Notes under the pieces: model-generated
What the model saw: only the letters and a program-made list of their open reading frames with translations
Databases searched by the model: none
Told to the model about the DNA's origin: nothing
Shown here: positions 23,725 to 32,502 of the stretch, one piece after another
How positions within the stretch are numbered: the first letter of the stretch is position 1
How the letters are laid out: every line of letters starts with the position of its first letter
Made by a program: the position numbers and the translations under genes
DNA from: JBKEDG01 sp047973085
GTDB taxonomy: Bacteria > Bacillota_I > Bacilli_A > JBKEDG01
Direction: 5' to 3'
Assembly (NCBI GenBank): GCA_047973085.1
Contig: JBKEBI010000034.1
Span: 1 to 35,891 of the forward strand
Length of the DNA: 35,891 nucleotides

Positions 23725-24147
23725 TTAATCAGTTAACATCTTGATGTATTCGCCATATCCTTTATTCTCCATTTCCTCAATTGGAATAAAATCAAGAGAT
23801 GCACTGTTAATACAATATCTAAGTCCTCCATCTTTTACTGGACCATCATTAAATACATGACCTAAATGTGAATTGCTGCTTTTACTTCTTACTTCTGTTC
23901 TATTCAAATTAAAACTTTTATCTTCTATTTCACCAATAAAAGCATTTGAAATTGGTTTTGAAAAAGATGGCCATCCACAACCAGATTCAAATTTTTTAGT
24001 TGACAAAAATAAAGGCTTTCCACTGATAATATCTACATAAATTCCCTTTTTAAAATTATTATAGTACTCATTTTCAAAAGGAGGCTCAGTAGCATTATTT
24101 TGCGTAACTTCATATTGAATTTTAGTAAGTTCTTCAAGTTTTTTCAT
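23725..24147 (-). CDS. msrB: Peptide-methionine (R)-S-oxide reductase
   Basis: A 140-residue MsrB that reduces the R-epimer of methionine sulfoxide. Signature blocks are ESGCGWPSFSKPI (C57), EVRSKSSNSHLGHVFNDGP and the catalytic GGLRYCINSASL (C112). The two CxxC pairs that bind zinc in many MsrB proteins are absent (ISGKPLF instead of a Cys-containing loop), so this is the zinc-free form. The start has GGAGG ahead. The msrA partner is not nearby. Confidence 0.93.
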   Translation of the reverse strand: MKKLEELTKIQYEVTQNNATEPPFENEYYNNFKKGIYVDIISGKPLFLSTKKFESGCGWPSFSKPISNAFIGEIEDKSFNLNRTEVRSKSSNSHLGHVFNDGPVKDGGLRYCINSASLDFIPIEEMENKGYGEYIKMLTD

Positions 24148-24213
24148 AATAACTTCCTCCCTACTATTATTTTAGCACTAACCATATAAAATATAAAACT
24201 ATATACTCTTAAA

Positions 24214-24891
24214 TCATTCGAAATTACTAATAATTATTTCGACAGTTTCTTTAATTTGATCTTCTCTAGAAATCTCTAATTCTCCATCACCTTTTTGTGA
24301 TCCATAATATGCAAAGCCTGCATGATTTCCACCTTTAATTTCATATACATCTTTTGTTGTTGGAATTTTATTTTTATTTAAAATTAAATCATTTTCACCA
24401 TAAACATAAACACTTTTTATATCTATTTGTGTTGCTGGATATGAACCTAAATACACAATTCCCACAATATACTTATCAGTATTTTCAATATAACTACTTG
24501 CCATTGCTCCGCCCAGTGAATGTCCAATTATAATCCACTTTTTTATTTCAGGACGATTTTCAATAATATCATCAGCAACATTTTTATCAAAGAAAGCAAA
24601 GCGAAATGGAAAACTTGCAACTACTGCTGTATAACCATTATCAACAAGCTCTTTAGCAATTCCAGCATAAGCATCTTCTTCAACTTTTGCACCTGGATAA
24701 ATAATAAAACCTATTTCACTAGAGTTTTGAACATCAAAATATAAATTATCATCAATAATTTTGGCTTCTTCATTAATATAATCAATAATATCTTTATCAT
24801 TTATAGTATAATAATTCTCAACATAAACAAAAAAACTTGTAGTAAGAGTTAGAATAAATATACATACAAATATTAATAGTTTCCTTTTCAT
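24214..24891 (-). CDS. Membrane-anchored or secreted alpha/beta hydrolase
   Basis: A 225-residue alpha/beta-hydrolase-fold protein. An N-terminal hydrophobic segment (LLIFVCIFILTLTTSFFVYV) acts as signal or anchor, so the domain is outside the membrane. The nucleophile elbow is IIGHSLGGAMA; a late Asp (GENDLIL) and His (GGNHAGFAYYG) complete the triad, as in the dienelactone-hydrolase-like group PF12695. I start at ATG 24891, where GGAGGG lies 6 bases ahead, rather than the upstream codon at 24921. The substrate is unknown. Confidence 0.82.
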   Translation of the reverse strand: MKRKLLIFVCIFILTLTTSFFVYVENYYTINDKDIIDYINEEAKIIDDNLYFDVQNSSEIGFIIYPGAKVEEDAYAGIAKELVDNGYTAVVASFPFRFAFFDKNVADDIIENRPEIKKWIIIGHSLGGAMASSYIENTDKYIVGIVYLGSYPATQIDIKSVYVYGENDLILNKNKIPTTKDVYEIKGGNHAGFAYYGSQKGDGELEISREDQIKETVEIIISNFE

Positions 24892-24903
24892 TAGCATCCC
24901 TCC

Positions 24904-25123
24904 TATATTACATATTAACATATTTCAATCAAGAACTCTAATAAAACAAAAAATCTCTCTAAAGACACTGTTTATCATATTTAATATTTGCAATTTGAAT
25001 TACTCGTAAGTCTACACCTTTTAAATACTTTTGTACCTAAAAGTACTAAATCTGTTAAGCTTCCTACTTCAACACTATCAAAAATTTTTATTTAATAAAT
25101 ATGAAGTAGTTGATAATATTTCG
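24904..25123. other. Intergenic region without recognised gene
   Basis: About 220 bases between the hydrolase gene and the dnaJ terminator. A short minus-strand open stretch of roughly 36 codons (around 24980-25090, containing EVGSLTDLVLLGTKVF) has no start or Shine-Dalgarno and I do not recognise it. No repeat or RNA structure was evident. Confidence 0.4.
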
Positions 25124-25177
25124 CAAAAAAACCGACCTTTATTTTGTTAGATTATTAATCTAACATTTAAGATCGGT
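25124..25177 (-). terminator. Intrinsic terminator of the heat-shock operon
   Basis: A long hairpin: ACCGATCTT pairs with AAGGTCGGT (25169-25177 with 25131-25139, one G-U), with an inner GTTAGATTA/TAATCTAAC stem, and seven T on the minus strand. It lies just after dnaJ. Confidence 0.82.
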
Positions 25178-25187
25178 ACTATACTTT

Positions 25188-26279
25188 TTATTTTAATATG
25201 TCCTTAAATTTATCTATAAAGCTATGAGAATCTAAATCTGTATCTCTTAACTTTTCAAATAACTTTACTTGTTCTTTGTTTAATGAAGTTGGCGTAACTA
25301 CATTTACAATGACAAACATATCTCCATAACCAGAACGGTTAATAACTTTAATACCTTTTCCTTTTAATTTGAATTTTGTTCCACTTTGTGTTCCCTTTGG
25401 AATTTTTAAATCTACTTTCCCAGTTAAAGTCGGTACTTCAAGAGTTGCTCCCAGTGTGGCATCAACAATATTTATTGGTAACTCTAAATAAATATGCTCA
25501 TTATCACGAACAAATTTCTTGTTTTCAGCAACTCTAAAGACTAAATACAAATCTCCGGCAGGACCACCATTAATACCTTCTTCTCCCTTACCAGTCATAC
25601 GCATTTGAGTTCCGTTATCTACACCTTCTGGAATAGTAACTGTGATAGTTTTATTAATTCTAACTCTTCCTTTTCCACCACATTTACTACAACGCTTTTC
25701 AAAAGTCTTTCCTTTTCCACCACATGTTTTACAAGTTGTTTTTTGAACAAAATTCCCAAATGGTGTTCTTTGTTCAACAGTTACTTGTCCACTTCCATGA
25801 CATTGACTGCAAGTAGTTGATCCAGAACCACCTTCTCCATGACACTCTTCACAATTACCTTCAACTGTAATTGTCATATCTTTCTTACATCCAAAGACAG
25901 CTTCTTCAAATGTAAGATCAACTCTTTTTTCTAAATCTCTTCCTTTTCTTGGAGCATTTGGATTACGACTTCCGCCAAATCCAAAGCCTCCACCAAAAAT
26001 ATCTCCAAAGATATCACCAAAGTCAAAGTTCCCAAAATCAAAACCTCCACCTTGAGGACCTTCAAATGCTGAATGACCAAACTGATCATATTGCGAACGT
26101 TTTTGTGGATCACTCAAAACTGCATAAGCTTCCTGTGCTTCTTTAAATTTTTCTTCAGCATCATCTTCTTTACTAACATCAGGATGGTATTTTTTTGCTA
26201 ATTTTCTAAACGCTTTTTTTATTTCCTTCTCATCGGCATCTTTAGCAACCCCTAAGACTTCATAGTAATCTTTTTTCAT
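25188..26279 (-). CDS. dnaJ: Chaperone protein DnaJ
   Basis: A 363-residue type I J-protein, co-chaperone of DnaK. The J domain (1-70) carries the HPD motif in KKYHPDVSKED, then a Gly/Phe-rich linker (GGGFDFGNFDFGDIFGDIFG), four zinc-finger repeats (CEECHGEG, CSQCHGSG, CKTCGGKG, CSKCGGKG) and the C-terminal substrate-binding barrel. It is the last gene of hrcA-grpE-dnaK-dnaJ, 15 bases after dnaK. Confidence 0.97.
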   Translation of the reverse strand: MKKDYYEVLGVAKDADEKEIKKAFRKLAKKYHPDVSKEDDAEEKFKEAQEAYAVLSDPQKRSQYDQFGHSAFEGPQGGGFDFGNFDFGDIFGDIFGGGFGFGGSRNPNAPRKGRDLEKRVDLTFEEAVFGCKKDMTITVEGNCEECHGEGGSGSTTCSQCHGSGQVTVEQRTPFGNFVQKTTCKTCGGKGKTFEKRCSKCGGKGRVRINKTITVTIPEGVDNGTQMRMTGKGEEGINGGPAGDLYLVFRVAENKKFVRDNEHIYLELPINIVDATLGATLEVPTLTGKVDLKIPKGTQSGTKFKLKGKGIKVINRSGYGDMFVIVNVVTPTSLNKEQVKLFEKLRDTDLDSHSFIDKFKDILK

Positions 26280-26294
26280 TATTGATTTACCTTC

Positions 26295-28091
26295 CTATTT
26301 TTCTTCAAATTCAGCTTCAACAACTTCTTCATCATTTTCTGTTGTAGTAGATTCTTCCGCTGAACTAGCTGCCTCATATGCTTGTTGAGCAAGCTTCATA
26401 CTTTCCTCTTGTAATTTATCTTTTTTTGATTTAATATCATCTAAATTATCTGTTTCTAAAGCATCTTTTAAATCTTTAATTAAACCTTCCACATTTGATT
26501 TATCACCATCAGTAATATTTTCCAAATCACCAAGCGCTTTTTCTGTAGTGAAAATCAATTGTTCACTTTCATTTCTAAGCTCTGCTTCCTCTTTACGACG
26601 AGCATCTTCTGCTTCATTCTCTTTAGCTTCATTAATCATTTTTTCAATTTCATCTTCACTTAAAGTTGTTGCTGCAGTGATTGTAATTGATTGTTCTTTA
26701 TTTGTACCATTATCTTTTGCCTTAACATTTAAAATACCATTAGCATCAATATCGAATGTTACCTCTATTTGAGGAACTCCTCTTGGTGCTGGTGGAATAT
26801 CATTTAAATTAAAGTTTCCTAGAGTCTTATTATCAGATGCCATTGAGCGCTCACCCTGAAGTACATGAATTGTTACACTTGGCTGATTATTAGCCGCAGT
26901 AGTATAAACTTGTGACTTAGAAGTTGGAATTGTAGTATTTTTAGGAATTAATACGTTCATAATGTTTCCTTCAGTTTCAATTCCTAAACTAAGAGGTGTA
27001 ACATCAAGTAATACTAAATCTTCAACATCTCCACTAATAACTCCACCTTGAATAGCCGCTCCCATAGCAACAACCTCATCAGGATTTACACCTTTATGTG
27101 GATCTTTTCCTAATACTTTTTTGATTGCTTCTTGAACAGCAGGAATACGAGTAGAACCTCCTACTAAAATAACCTTATCAATATCGTTTCCAGTAAGTGA
27201 TGCATCTTTTAATGCTGTCTTAACTGGTCCCATTGTTTTTTCTACTAAATCCATAGTTAATTCTTCAAACTTAGTTCTTGACATATTCAAATCTAAATGT
27301 AATGGTCCTGCTTCACCTTGTGAAATAAATGGTAAAGAAATATGTGTAGAAGTTACTCCACTTAAATCTTTTTTAGCTTTCTCTGCAGCATCTTTTAAAC
27401 GTTGCATTGCCATTTTATCATTACTTAAGTCAACACCATTTTCCTTCTTAAATGTCTCAACTAGAAAATCAATAATCTTTTGGTCAAAATCATCTCCACC
27501 AAGTCTAGAATCACCACTTGTACTCAAAACCTCAAATATTCCATCTCCAAGATCTAGAATACTTACGTCAAATGTTCCTCCACCTAAGTCATAAACTAGA
27601 ATAGTATGATCATCATCTTGTTTGTCCATACCATAAGCTAAACTAGCTGCAGTTGGTTCATTAATAATACGTTCAACTTCAAGCCCAGCAATCTTACCTG
27701 CATTCTTAGTTGCTTGACGTTCACTATCATTAAAATAAGCAGGAACAGTAATAACTGCTTTTGTAACCTTTTCACCTAAATAATCTTCAGCATATCCTTT
27801 TAAATATTGTAAAATCATTGCAGAAATTTCTTCTGGTGTATAATCTTTTCCATCTACATTTACCTTTTCATTTGTACCCATTAATCTCTTAATTGAAACA
27901 ATTGTATTCGGATTTGTAATCATTTGGCGCTTAGCAGCCTCACCAACTACACGCTCACCATCTTTAAACGCTACCACTGATGGAGTAGTTCTATTTCCTT
28001 CTGGATTAGGAATTACTTTTGCTTCTCCACCTTCTATAACACTAACACATGAATTTGTTGTTCCTAAATCAATACCTATTACTTTTGCCAT
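26295..28091 (-). CDS. dnaK: Chaperone protein DnaK (Hsp70)
   Basis: A 598-residue Hsp70: ATP-dependent folding chaperone. The N-terminal ATPase domain begins GIDLGTTNSCVSV and contains VYDLGGGTFDVS and ILVGGSTRIPAV. The substrate domain starts around VTPLSLGIETEGN, and the tail is acidic (ESTTTENDEEVVEAEFEE), though without the EEVD of eukaryotes. Slightly short of E. coli DnaK, lacking the about 24-residue insertion in the ATPase domain, as in Gram-positive bacteria. Regulated by HrcA through CIRCE at 29632-29705. Confidence 0.98.
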   Translation of the reverse strand: MAKVIGIDLGTTNSCVSVIEGGEAKVIPNPEGNRTTPSVVAFKDGERVVGEAAKRQMITNPNTIVSIKRLMGTNEKVNVDGKDYTPEEISAMILQYLKGYAEDYLGEKVTKAVITVPAYFNDSERQATKNAGKIAGLEVERIINEPTAASLAYGMDKQDDDHTILVYDLGGGTFDVSILDLGDGIFEVLSTSGDSRLGGDDFDQKIIDFLVETFKKENGVDLSNDKMAMQRLKDAAEKAKKDLSGVTSTHISLPFISQGEAGPLHLDLNMSRTKFEELTMDLVEKTMGPVKTALKDASLTGNDIDKVILVGGSTRIPAVQEAIKKVLGKDPHKGVNPDEVVAMGAAIQGGVISGDVEDLVLLDVTPLSLGIETEGNIMNVLIPKNTTIPTSKSQVYTTAANNQPSVTIHVLQGERSMASDNKTLGNFNLNDIPPAPRGVPQIEVTFDIDANGILNVKAKDNGTNKEQSITITAATTLSEDEIEKMINEAKENEAEDARRKEEAELRNESEQLIFTTEKALGDLENITDGDKSNVEGLIKDLKDALETDNLDDIKSKKDKLQEESMKLAQQAYEAASSAEESTTTENDEEVVEAEFEEK

Positions 28092-28118
28092 AATTAATCT
28101 CTCCTTTTTATTTATAAT

Positions 28119-28619
28119 TTATTCATTGACTTTTACCATTGCTGGTCTCAATATTTTATCTTTTATTTTATATCCTTTTTGCAGTTCCTCAATAACCACT
28201 CCACTTTCAAAATTCTCATCTTGACCTGTCATAACTGCTTGGTGAAAGTTTGGATCAAATTTTTCACCAACACTCTCTACTAATTCAACACCATTTTTTA
28301 CAGTAATATTTTTTATTTGTTCATAAATCATCTTAATTCCTTCAAGTGAATTTTCTGATAAATTATCATCTCCAGAAGCAAGAGCTCGATCAAAATTATC
28401 AATTACTGAAATCAAATCACTCATAATTTCACCAGTTGCATAACGCATGAAATTTTGTTTTTCCTCATTAGTTCTACGCTTAAAATTTTCAAGTTCCGCA
28501 GAATTTCTAAGCATCTTATCTTTTAATGAAGCTACTTCTTCTTTCAATTTTTCACATTCATCAATTTCTTCTATTTCCTCAATTTCAACTTCTTCATTTA
28601 CAATTTCTTTTTCACTCAT
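28119..28619 (-). CDS. grpE: Nucleotide exchange factor GrpE
   Basis: A 166-residue GrpE that releases ADP from DnaK. An acidic N-terminal region (VNEEVEIEEIEEIDE), a long coiled coil (LKEEVASLKDKMLRNSAELENFKRR) and the C-terminal beta domain with KGYKIKDKILRPAMVKV are all present. Start ATG 28619, with GGAG 7 bases ahead, overlaps the hrcA stop by 8 bases. Confidence 0.95.
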   Translation of the reverse strand: MSEKEIVNEEVEIEEIEEIDECEKLKEEVASLKDKMLRNSAELENFKRRTNEEKQNFMRYATGEIMSDLISVIDNFDRALASGDDNLSENSLEGIKMIYEQIKNITVKNGVELVESVGEKFDPNFHQAVMTGQDENFESGVVIEELQKGYKIKDKILRPAMVKVNE

Positions 28620-29619
28620 CAAAATTCTCCTTGTTTAATCTATCCAGATTTTCTCTTATTTCCTGCAGTAAATTTACCACCTTATTATAATCCATTCTAG
28701 TGGGGCCAATAACTGCAACATTGGTTTCATCGTTACCTGCATGATAACTAGTTGTAATCACACTTAAATCATTTGAAACAATATTATCCTCTCCAATTTT
28801 TATATCTATATTATCAGTATAGTTTAACAATTGAAGTAATGTTTCATCATTGATGTTCTTAATAAATTTTCTAATTAACTCAATGTCATCAAACTCAGGT
28901 TGATTAATAAGCTTATCTTGCCCTTGAAACTTAATATCTTCACTACGATTTTTAGAAAGTGAAACAATACTATCTAAAAAAGCTTCATATAATGCTGCAT
29001 GTTGATCAATAAATGTTTTAATCACAGGCTTAATTTCTTTTTCTAGCTTATTATTAACCTCACACATTGGTGTTCCACTAAGTAACTCACTAATTGTCAT
29101 AACTGTTTCCTTTAACTCTTCAATGTTAAGTTCTTCTTCTACACTTACAACCTGATTAAAAACTTTTCCAGTATTAGTTACTACAATTGATACTACCGAA
29201 TGATTATCAACACCCACCATTTTAACTTCTTTAAGTTTTTCATCTCTTGATAAACTTCCAAGCATTACTACAGAATAATTTGTCAAATCTGAAATAAGTT
29301 TCATACTCTCAAAAACAGCGTCCTTTAAAACAAGTCCACCATTATCAAATAAACTTCTTACCTTTCCACGATCACTATCAATATCAGCCATTAAATTTTC
29401 AACATAATATTTATAACCAAGCTCTGTAGGTCTTCTACCACTAGCAAAATGAGTTTTTGTAATATACCCGCATTTTTCAAGAAATGCCATCTCATTTCTA
29501 ACAGTAGCACTACTTACACCAAACAAATCACAAATATCGTTGGAGCTTACTGCTTCTACTGTACTAATATAGTGTTCGGTAATGAATTTTAAAATATTAT
29601 TTTGACGAATACTTAGCAT
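28612..29619 (-). CDS. hrcA: Heat-inducible transcription repressor HrcA
   Basis: A 335-residue repressor that binds CIRCE and is kept active by GroE. N-terminal winged helix about 1-75 (LSIRQNNILKFITEHYI, SSATVRNEMAFLEKCGYI, HFASGRRPTELGYKYYV) and a C-terminal GAF-like domain (VAVIGPTRMDYNKVVNLL). It is the first gene of the operon and represses itself through two CIRCE sites just upstream. ATG preceded by GAGGTGATG. Confidence 0.96.
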   Translation of the reverse strand: MLSIRQNNILKFITEHYISTVEAVSSNDICDLFGVSSATVRNEMAFLEKCGYITKTHFASGRRPTELGYKYYVENLMADIDSDRGKVRSLFDNGGLVLKDAVFESMKLISDLTNYSVVMLGSLSRDEKLKEVKMVGVDNHSVVSIVVTNTGKVFNQVVSVEEELNIEELKETVMTISELLSGTPMCEVNNKLEKEIKPVIKTFIDQHAALYEAFLDSIVSLSKNRSEDIKFQGQDKLINQPEFDDIELIRKFIKNINDETLLQLLNYTDNIDIKIGEDNIVSNDLSVITTSYHAGNDETNVAVIGPTRMDYNKVVNLLQEIRENLDRLNKENFDE

Positions 29620-29631
29620 AACATCACCTCA

Positions 29632-29705
29632 TTAGCAATCATAATAAATAATTGCTAAAGTAATTATACACCTTCTACTTAGCAATGTCAACACTAAAGT
29701 GCTAA
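29632..29705 (-). promoter_or_regulatory. hrcA promoter with two CIRCE elements
   Basis: Two inverted repeats of the CIRCE form occur: 29632-29658 (TTAGCAATC-N9-AATTGCTAA) and 29679-29705 (TTAGCAATG-N9-AAGTGCTAA). Compared with consensus TTAGCACTC-N9-GAGTGCTAA, outer arms are conserved. A strong promoter, TTGACA (29686-29691) and TATAAT (29663-29668), 17 bases apart on the minus strand, lies between: one CIRCE covers the -35 and the other overlies the start region. HrcA bound at either would block transcription. Confidence 0.92.
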
Positions 29706-29720
29706 AATATTGTTTTCACA

Positions 29721-29759
29721 AAAAAAGGTCTATAATACAAAGTATAAATGACCTTTTTT
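29721..29759. terminator. Intrinsic terminator of the recX-yhaM unit
   Basis: A perfect 10-bp stem AAAAAAGGTC/GACCTTTTTT (29721-29730 with 29750-29759) and a 19-base loop lie between the end of yhaM and the upstream CIRCE of hrcA. The A/T arms let it work in both directions. Confidence 0.82.
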
Positions 29760-29781
29760 ATAATAAAATATATGTATATTT

Positions 29782-30714
29782 TTACAATGAATGTTTGTAA
29801 AATTTCCTGTTTTCCATTGCAAATAGTCTAGAAGTAAATTCCTCATCTTCAAGTTCTGTTAAAGATTTATCTAACATATTAAGCCTCGCATCTAAATTAT
29901 CAACTATACTCAATACTTCTGCCTCTACCACAAAAGGTAATTTGGGACTACCAAATTCTAACTTCCCGTGATGAGATAAAATCAAATGTTGAAGAAGCAT
30001 TATTTCTTCCGTATTTTCCCATTCATTTTCTATTGCAATTGCATATATTTCATTACATGCAATTGTAATATGTCCAAGTAGTTTACCTGGAGTTGTATAT
30101 TCAGTACTAATAACTCCACTTAACTCTATGATTTTCCCAAAGTCATGTAAAATCACTCCAGAATATAGTAAATCTTTATTAATAATGGGATATTTTTTCA
30201 CCAAAAATTCACTTAATTCTAGCATACCTAAAACATGATGCGCTAAACCACTTACATACTCGTGATGATTTTTACTTGCTGCTGGATAAATAAAGAATTC
30301 TTCATAGTATTTATCTAAAATTTTATCAACAACACTTCTTAAAATATTATTTTCAATTTTTAAAGTATAATTTAAAATACCTTCCCTAAGTAATTCCTTT
30401 TCAATTGGTGCAGATGGAAGAAAATGTCCTACATCCATACCTTCATAAATTTCAATTTTCTTTATCCTAACCTGATTTTCTTTACGAAAAACCGTAACAT
30501 CTCCACTGACTTCAACTACTTTTCCATTAACAAATGTAGAAACATCCTCTTCAGTCGCAGACCATAACTTTGCATTAACAACTCCGCTTATATCTTGCAA
30601 ATTCAAATCTAGGTACATCTTTCCATCAGTTGTAAATCTTTTCTCTGAACTATGTATTAATACATATAATCCTTCAAAAGTTGTATTCGCTTCTAGTCCT
30701 TTTATATTAATCAT
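29782..30714 (-). CDS. yhaM: 3'-5' exoribonuclease YhaM family protein
   Basis: A 310-residue OB-fold/HD nuclease of the YhaM (CBF1) family, which trims RNA and DNA from the 3' end. The OB domain spans about 10-95 (LYLDLNLQDISGVVNAKLW), followed by the HD domain (about 160-280): HHEYVSGLAHHVLGM, VILHDFGKIIEL, and HLILSHHGKLEFGSPKLP. The ATG overlaps the recX stop (ATGATTAA). Confidence 0.92.
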   Translation of the reverse strand: MINIKGLEANTTFEGLYVLIHSSEKRFTTDGKMYLDLNLQDISGVVNAKLWSATEEDVSTFVNGKVVEVSGDVTVFRKENQVRIKKIEIYEGMDVGHFLPSAPIEKELLREGILNYTLKIENNILRSVVDKILDKYYEEFFIYPAASKNHHEYVSGLAHHVLGMLELSEFLVKKYPIINKDLLYSGVILHDFGKIIELSGVISTEYTTPGKLLGHITIACNEIYAIAIENEWENTEEIMLLQHLILSHHGKLEFGSPKLPFVVEAEVLSIVDNLDARLNMLDKSLTELEDEEFTSRLFAMENRKFYKHSL

Positions 30715-31435
30715 CTAAGTCCTCCTTTACTTCCATAATTAATTCATAACTATATCCCTTTGAATATAGTTTTTTAACTGTTTTATCCATATCATTTCTT
30801 CGAAGTAATTTAATAAACAGACTTTTTAAAGCCTCTTTTTCATCATAACTTATAAAAGTTATTGCTTCTTCAATAATATTATTACTGTATTTGTATGTTC
30901 GAAGCTTTATTTTACAAGCATTTATTAATTCATACTTTGATTTATTTGTAGTTTTCATGCATAAATTTTTAACTATTTTACATGCCTTATCATAGTCAAA
31001 ATTCTGAATATATAATAGTTCTTCTTCACTCAAATAGATATTTAATTTATTTAACTCATCATTTATTTTATTACTACTATATTTTAAATTATCTTCATAT
31101 GTAGATAAAAACATCTTTTTGTATCTTACATCATTAATAATATTTTTTTCTTTTAATTCAGCAACTATTGCATTTACATAGCTTTCATCTGAATACTTTA
31201 AAATAATAGCAATAACCTCTTCTTCACTAAGGCTTTTTTTAGCAAATGATTTTAAACATTTATCATATATTTCATAATACTTATTCCAATATAAAATCTC
31301 ATCTTTTAAATCACTGCAAACTACACTCTCACTTAATAGATTAAGTTTGACAATTGTATTTTCATTAACCTCAAAAATTTCATTATTGCATTCAATAATA
31401 TATTTATTTGTCTTATTTTTTCTTAATTTTTTTAT
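30707..31435 (-). CDS. recX: RecX-family regulatory protein with a likely non-AUG start
   Basis: RecX modulates RecA filaments through tandem three-helix repeats. The first ATG in frame is at 31114 and would give only 135 residues, but the frame is open to TGA at 31445-31447 and the extra part is clearly RecX-like: SLSEEEVIAIILKY then VAELKEKNIINDVRYKKMF, the pattern of the first repeat. A full-length protein of about 242 residues needs a start near 31435-31441, where only ATA or ATT (and no ATG, GTG or TTG) is available. GAGG lies 7 bases before ATA 31435, and the upstream stop is in the same bases, so coupled initiation is likely. The exact start is uncertain. Confidence 0.75.
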   Translation of the reverse strand: MKKLRKNKTNKYIIECNNEIFEVNENTIVKLNLLSESVVCSDLKDEILYWNKYYEIYDKCLKSFAKKSLSEEEVIAIILKYSDESYVNAIVAELKEKNIINDVRYKKMFLSTYEDNLKYSSNKINDELNKLNIYLSEEELLYIQNFDYDKACKIVKNLCMKTTNKSKYELINACKIKLRTYKYSNNIIEEAITFISYDEKEALKSLFIKLLRRNDMDKTVKKLYSKGYSYELIMEVKEDLDD

Positions 31436-31436
31436 T

Positions 31437-31772
31437 TTAATCCCTCATTTTTAAATCACTTAAAAGTTTGTTCATAACATCAACATTATCTTTTAAAATA
31501 ACCTGTACTTTATTATTTACCAAAGAAACACCACACTTAGTAATATTTCTAATCTCCTCAATATTAACTAAACTAGTATCTTCTATATAAACATTCAATC
31601 TAGAAACTTTCGCTTCAAAACTAACAATATTTTTACTACCTCCAAGAGCAGTAACTATTGCACTAGTCTCAACTTCACTTAAGTTTTTATTTTTTGATTT
31701 AGCAAGGATTGTAATAACAATTAAAATTATTGCTAAAATAATAATTCCTATTATAATATATTCTTTACTCAT
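31437..31772 (-). CDS. Membrane-anchored PTS EIIB-like protein lacking the phospho-cysteine
   Basis: A 111-residue protein: one N-terminal membrane helix (about 5-24), a short basic linker, then a domain resembling glucose-type PTS EIIB (VTALGGSKNIVSFEAKVSRLN, GVSLVNNKVQVIL). In true EIIB the pattern is D-A-C-I-T-R-L with a phosphorylated cysteine; here residue 55 is Lys (EAKVSRL), so it cannot act as a phosphocarrier. It may be a structural or regulatory relic. It is encoded directly upstream of recX and overlaps its start region. Confidence 0.7.
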   Translation of the reverse strand: MSKEYIIIGIIILAIILIVITILAKSKNKNLSEVETSAIVTALGGSKNIVSFEAKVSRLNVYIEDTSLVNIEEIRNITKCGVSLVNNKVQVILKDNVDVMNKLLSDLKMRD

Positions 31773-31865
31773 TTAAATCACTCCTACTACATTATACCTT
31801 ATTTACTATTACAAATAAATAAAAATATGATATAATGTTATTAGATTTTGTAAAAGGAGTAAATT

Positions 31866-32264
31866 ATGAAGCTAATTGAATGTAGAAATCAGGAACAAAT
31901 CATTAATGCTCTTTTAATTAGAGAAAATAATGATTTTGAAATAGTAAATAAAAATGATATTAATTCAATAATTTTTTTAATTGAACAGAATGAAAAATTT
32001 ATTGGAGAATTAACTATATCATGTGAAAAAACTAGTATAGAAATAACTCACATTATTTTTAATCAAAACACTACAGAAGACTTACAAATAAAAGCACTTA
32101 AAGCTTTAGAAGAATTTGGTATAAAAATGAATTTTGAAAATATTATACACAAATGTGAAATGGAAGAAACTTATACTTTTAAGAAACTAAACTATCAATC
32201 ATATGGAAATATTTTTATTGAAAACGATATTTTATATATAAAAATGATAAAAAAAATAAAATAA
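31866..32264 (+). CDS. Hypothetical protein, possibly GNAT-like
   Basis: A 132-residue protein with a clear Shine-Dalgarno (AAAGGAG) and a TGATATAATG promoter-like element before it, so likely real. Secondary structure reads as mixed beta and alpha (IIFLIEQNEKFIGELTISCE; IEITHIIFNQN; LQIKALKALEEFGIKMNF; FKKLNYQSYGNIFI), which recalls a degenerate acetyltransferase (GNAT) fold, but the acetyl-CoA binding motif is not evident. No function assigned. It is divergent from the EIIB-like/recX genes. Confidence 0.6.
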   Translation: MKLIECRNQEQIINALLIRENNDFEIVNKNDINSIIFLIEQNEKFIGELTISCEKTSIEITHIIFNQNTTEDLQIKALKALEEFGIKMNFENIIHKCEMEETYTFKKLNYQSYGNIFIENDILYIKMIKKIK

Positions 32265-32283
32265 AATTTTATATTGCATACAC

Positions 32284-32320
32284 AAAGATATCATTACAAA
32301 TTATGATGATATCTTTTTAT
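32284..32320 (+). terminator. Intrinsic terminator after the hypothetical gene
   Basis: A perfect 11-bp stem AAAGATATCAT/ATGATATCTTT (32284-32294 and 32306-32316) followed by T-rich sequence on the plus strand. Confidence 0.8.
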
Positions 32321-32442
32321 TATACTAAAAGCACTATCACAAATGATAAAATCAAGCAACAAAATACTTAAATGTAGGAATTTAGTATTGATATATTTAA
32401 ATATGCTTTATTATGAGATTAAAAGAATATATTTATTTATAA

Positions 32443-32492
32443 AAAAAGACCATAATTAGGTTAAATTTAAAGTCTAATTTATTAGGTCTTTC
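32443..32492 (-). terminator. Intrinsic terminator of the DUF1846 gene
   Basis: AAAGACCTAATAAATTAG on the minus strand pairs with CTAATTATGGTCTTT, with a bulge, followed by T residues. It lies 10 bases after the DUF1846 stop. Confidence 0.65.
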
Positions 32493-32502
32493 TAGTATTT
32501 TA

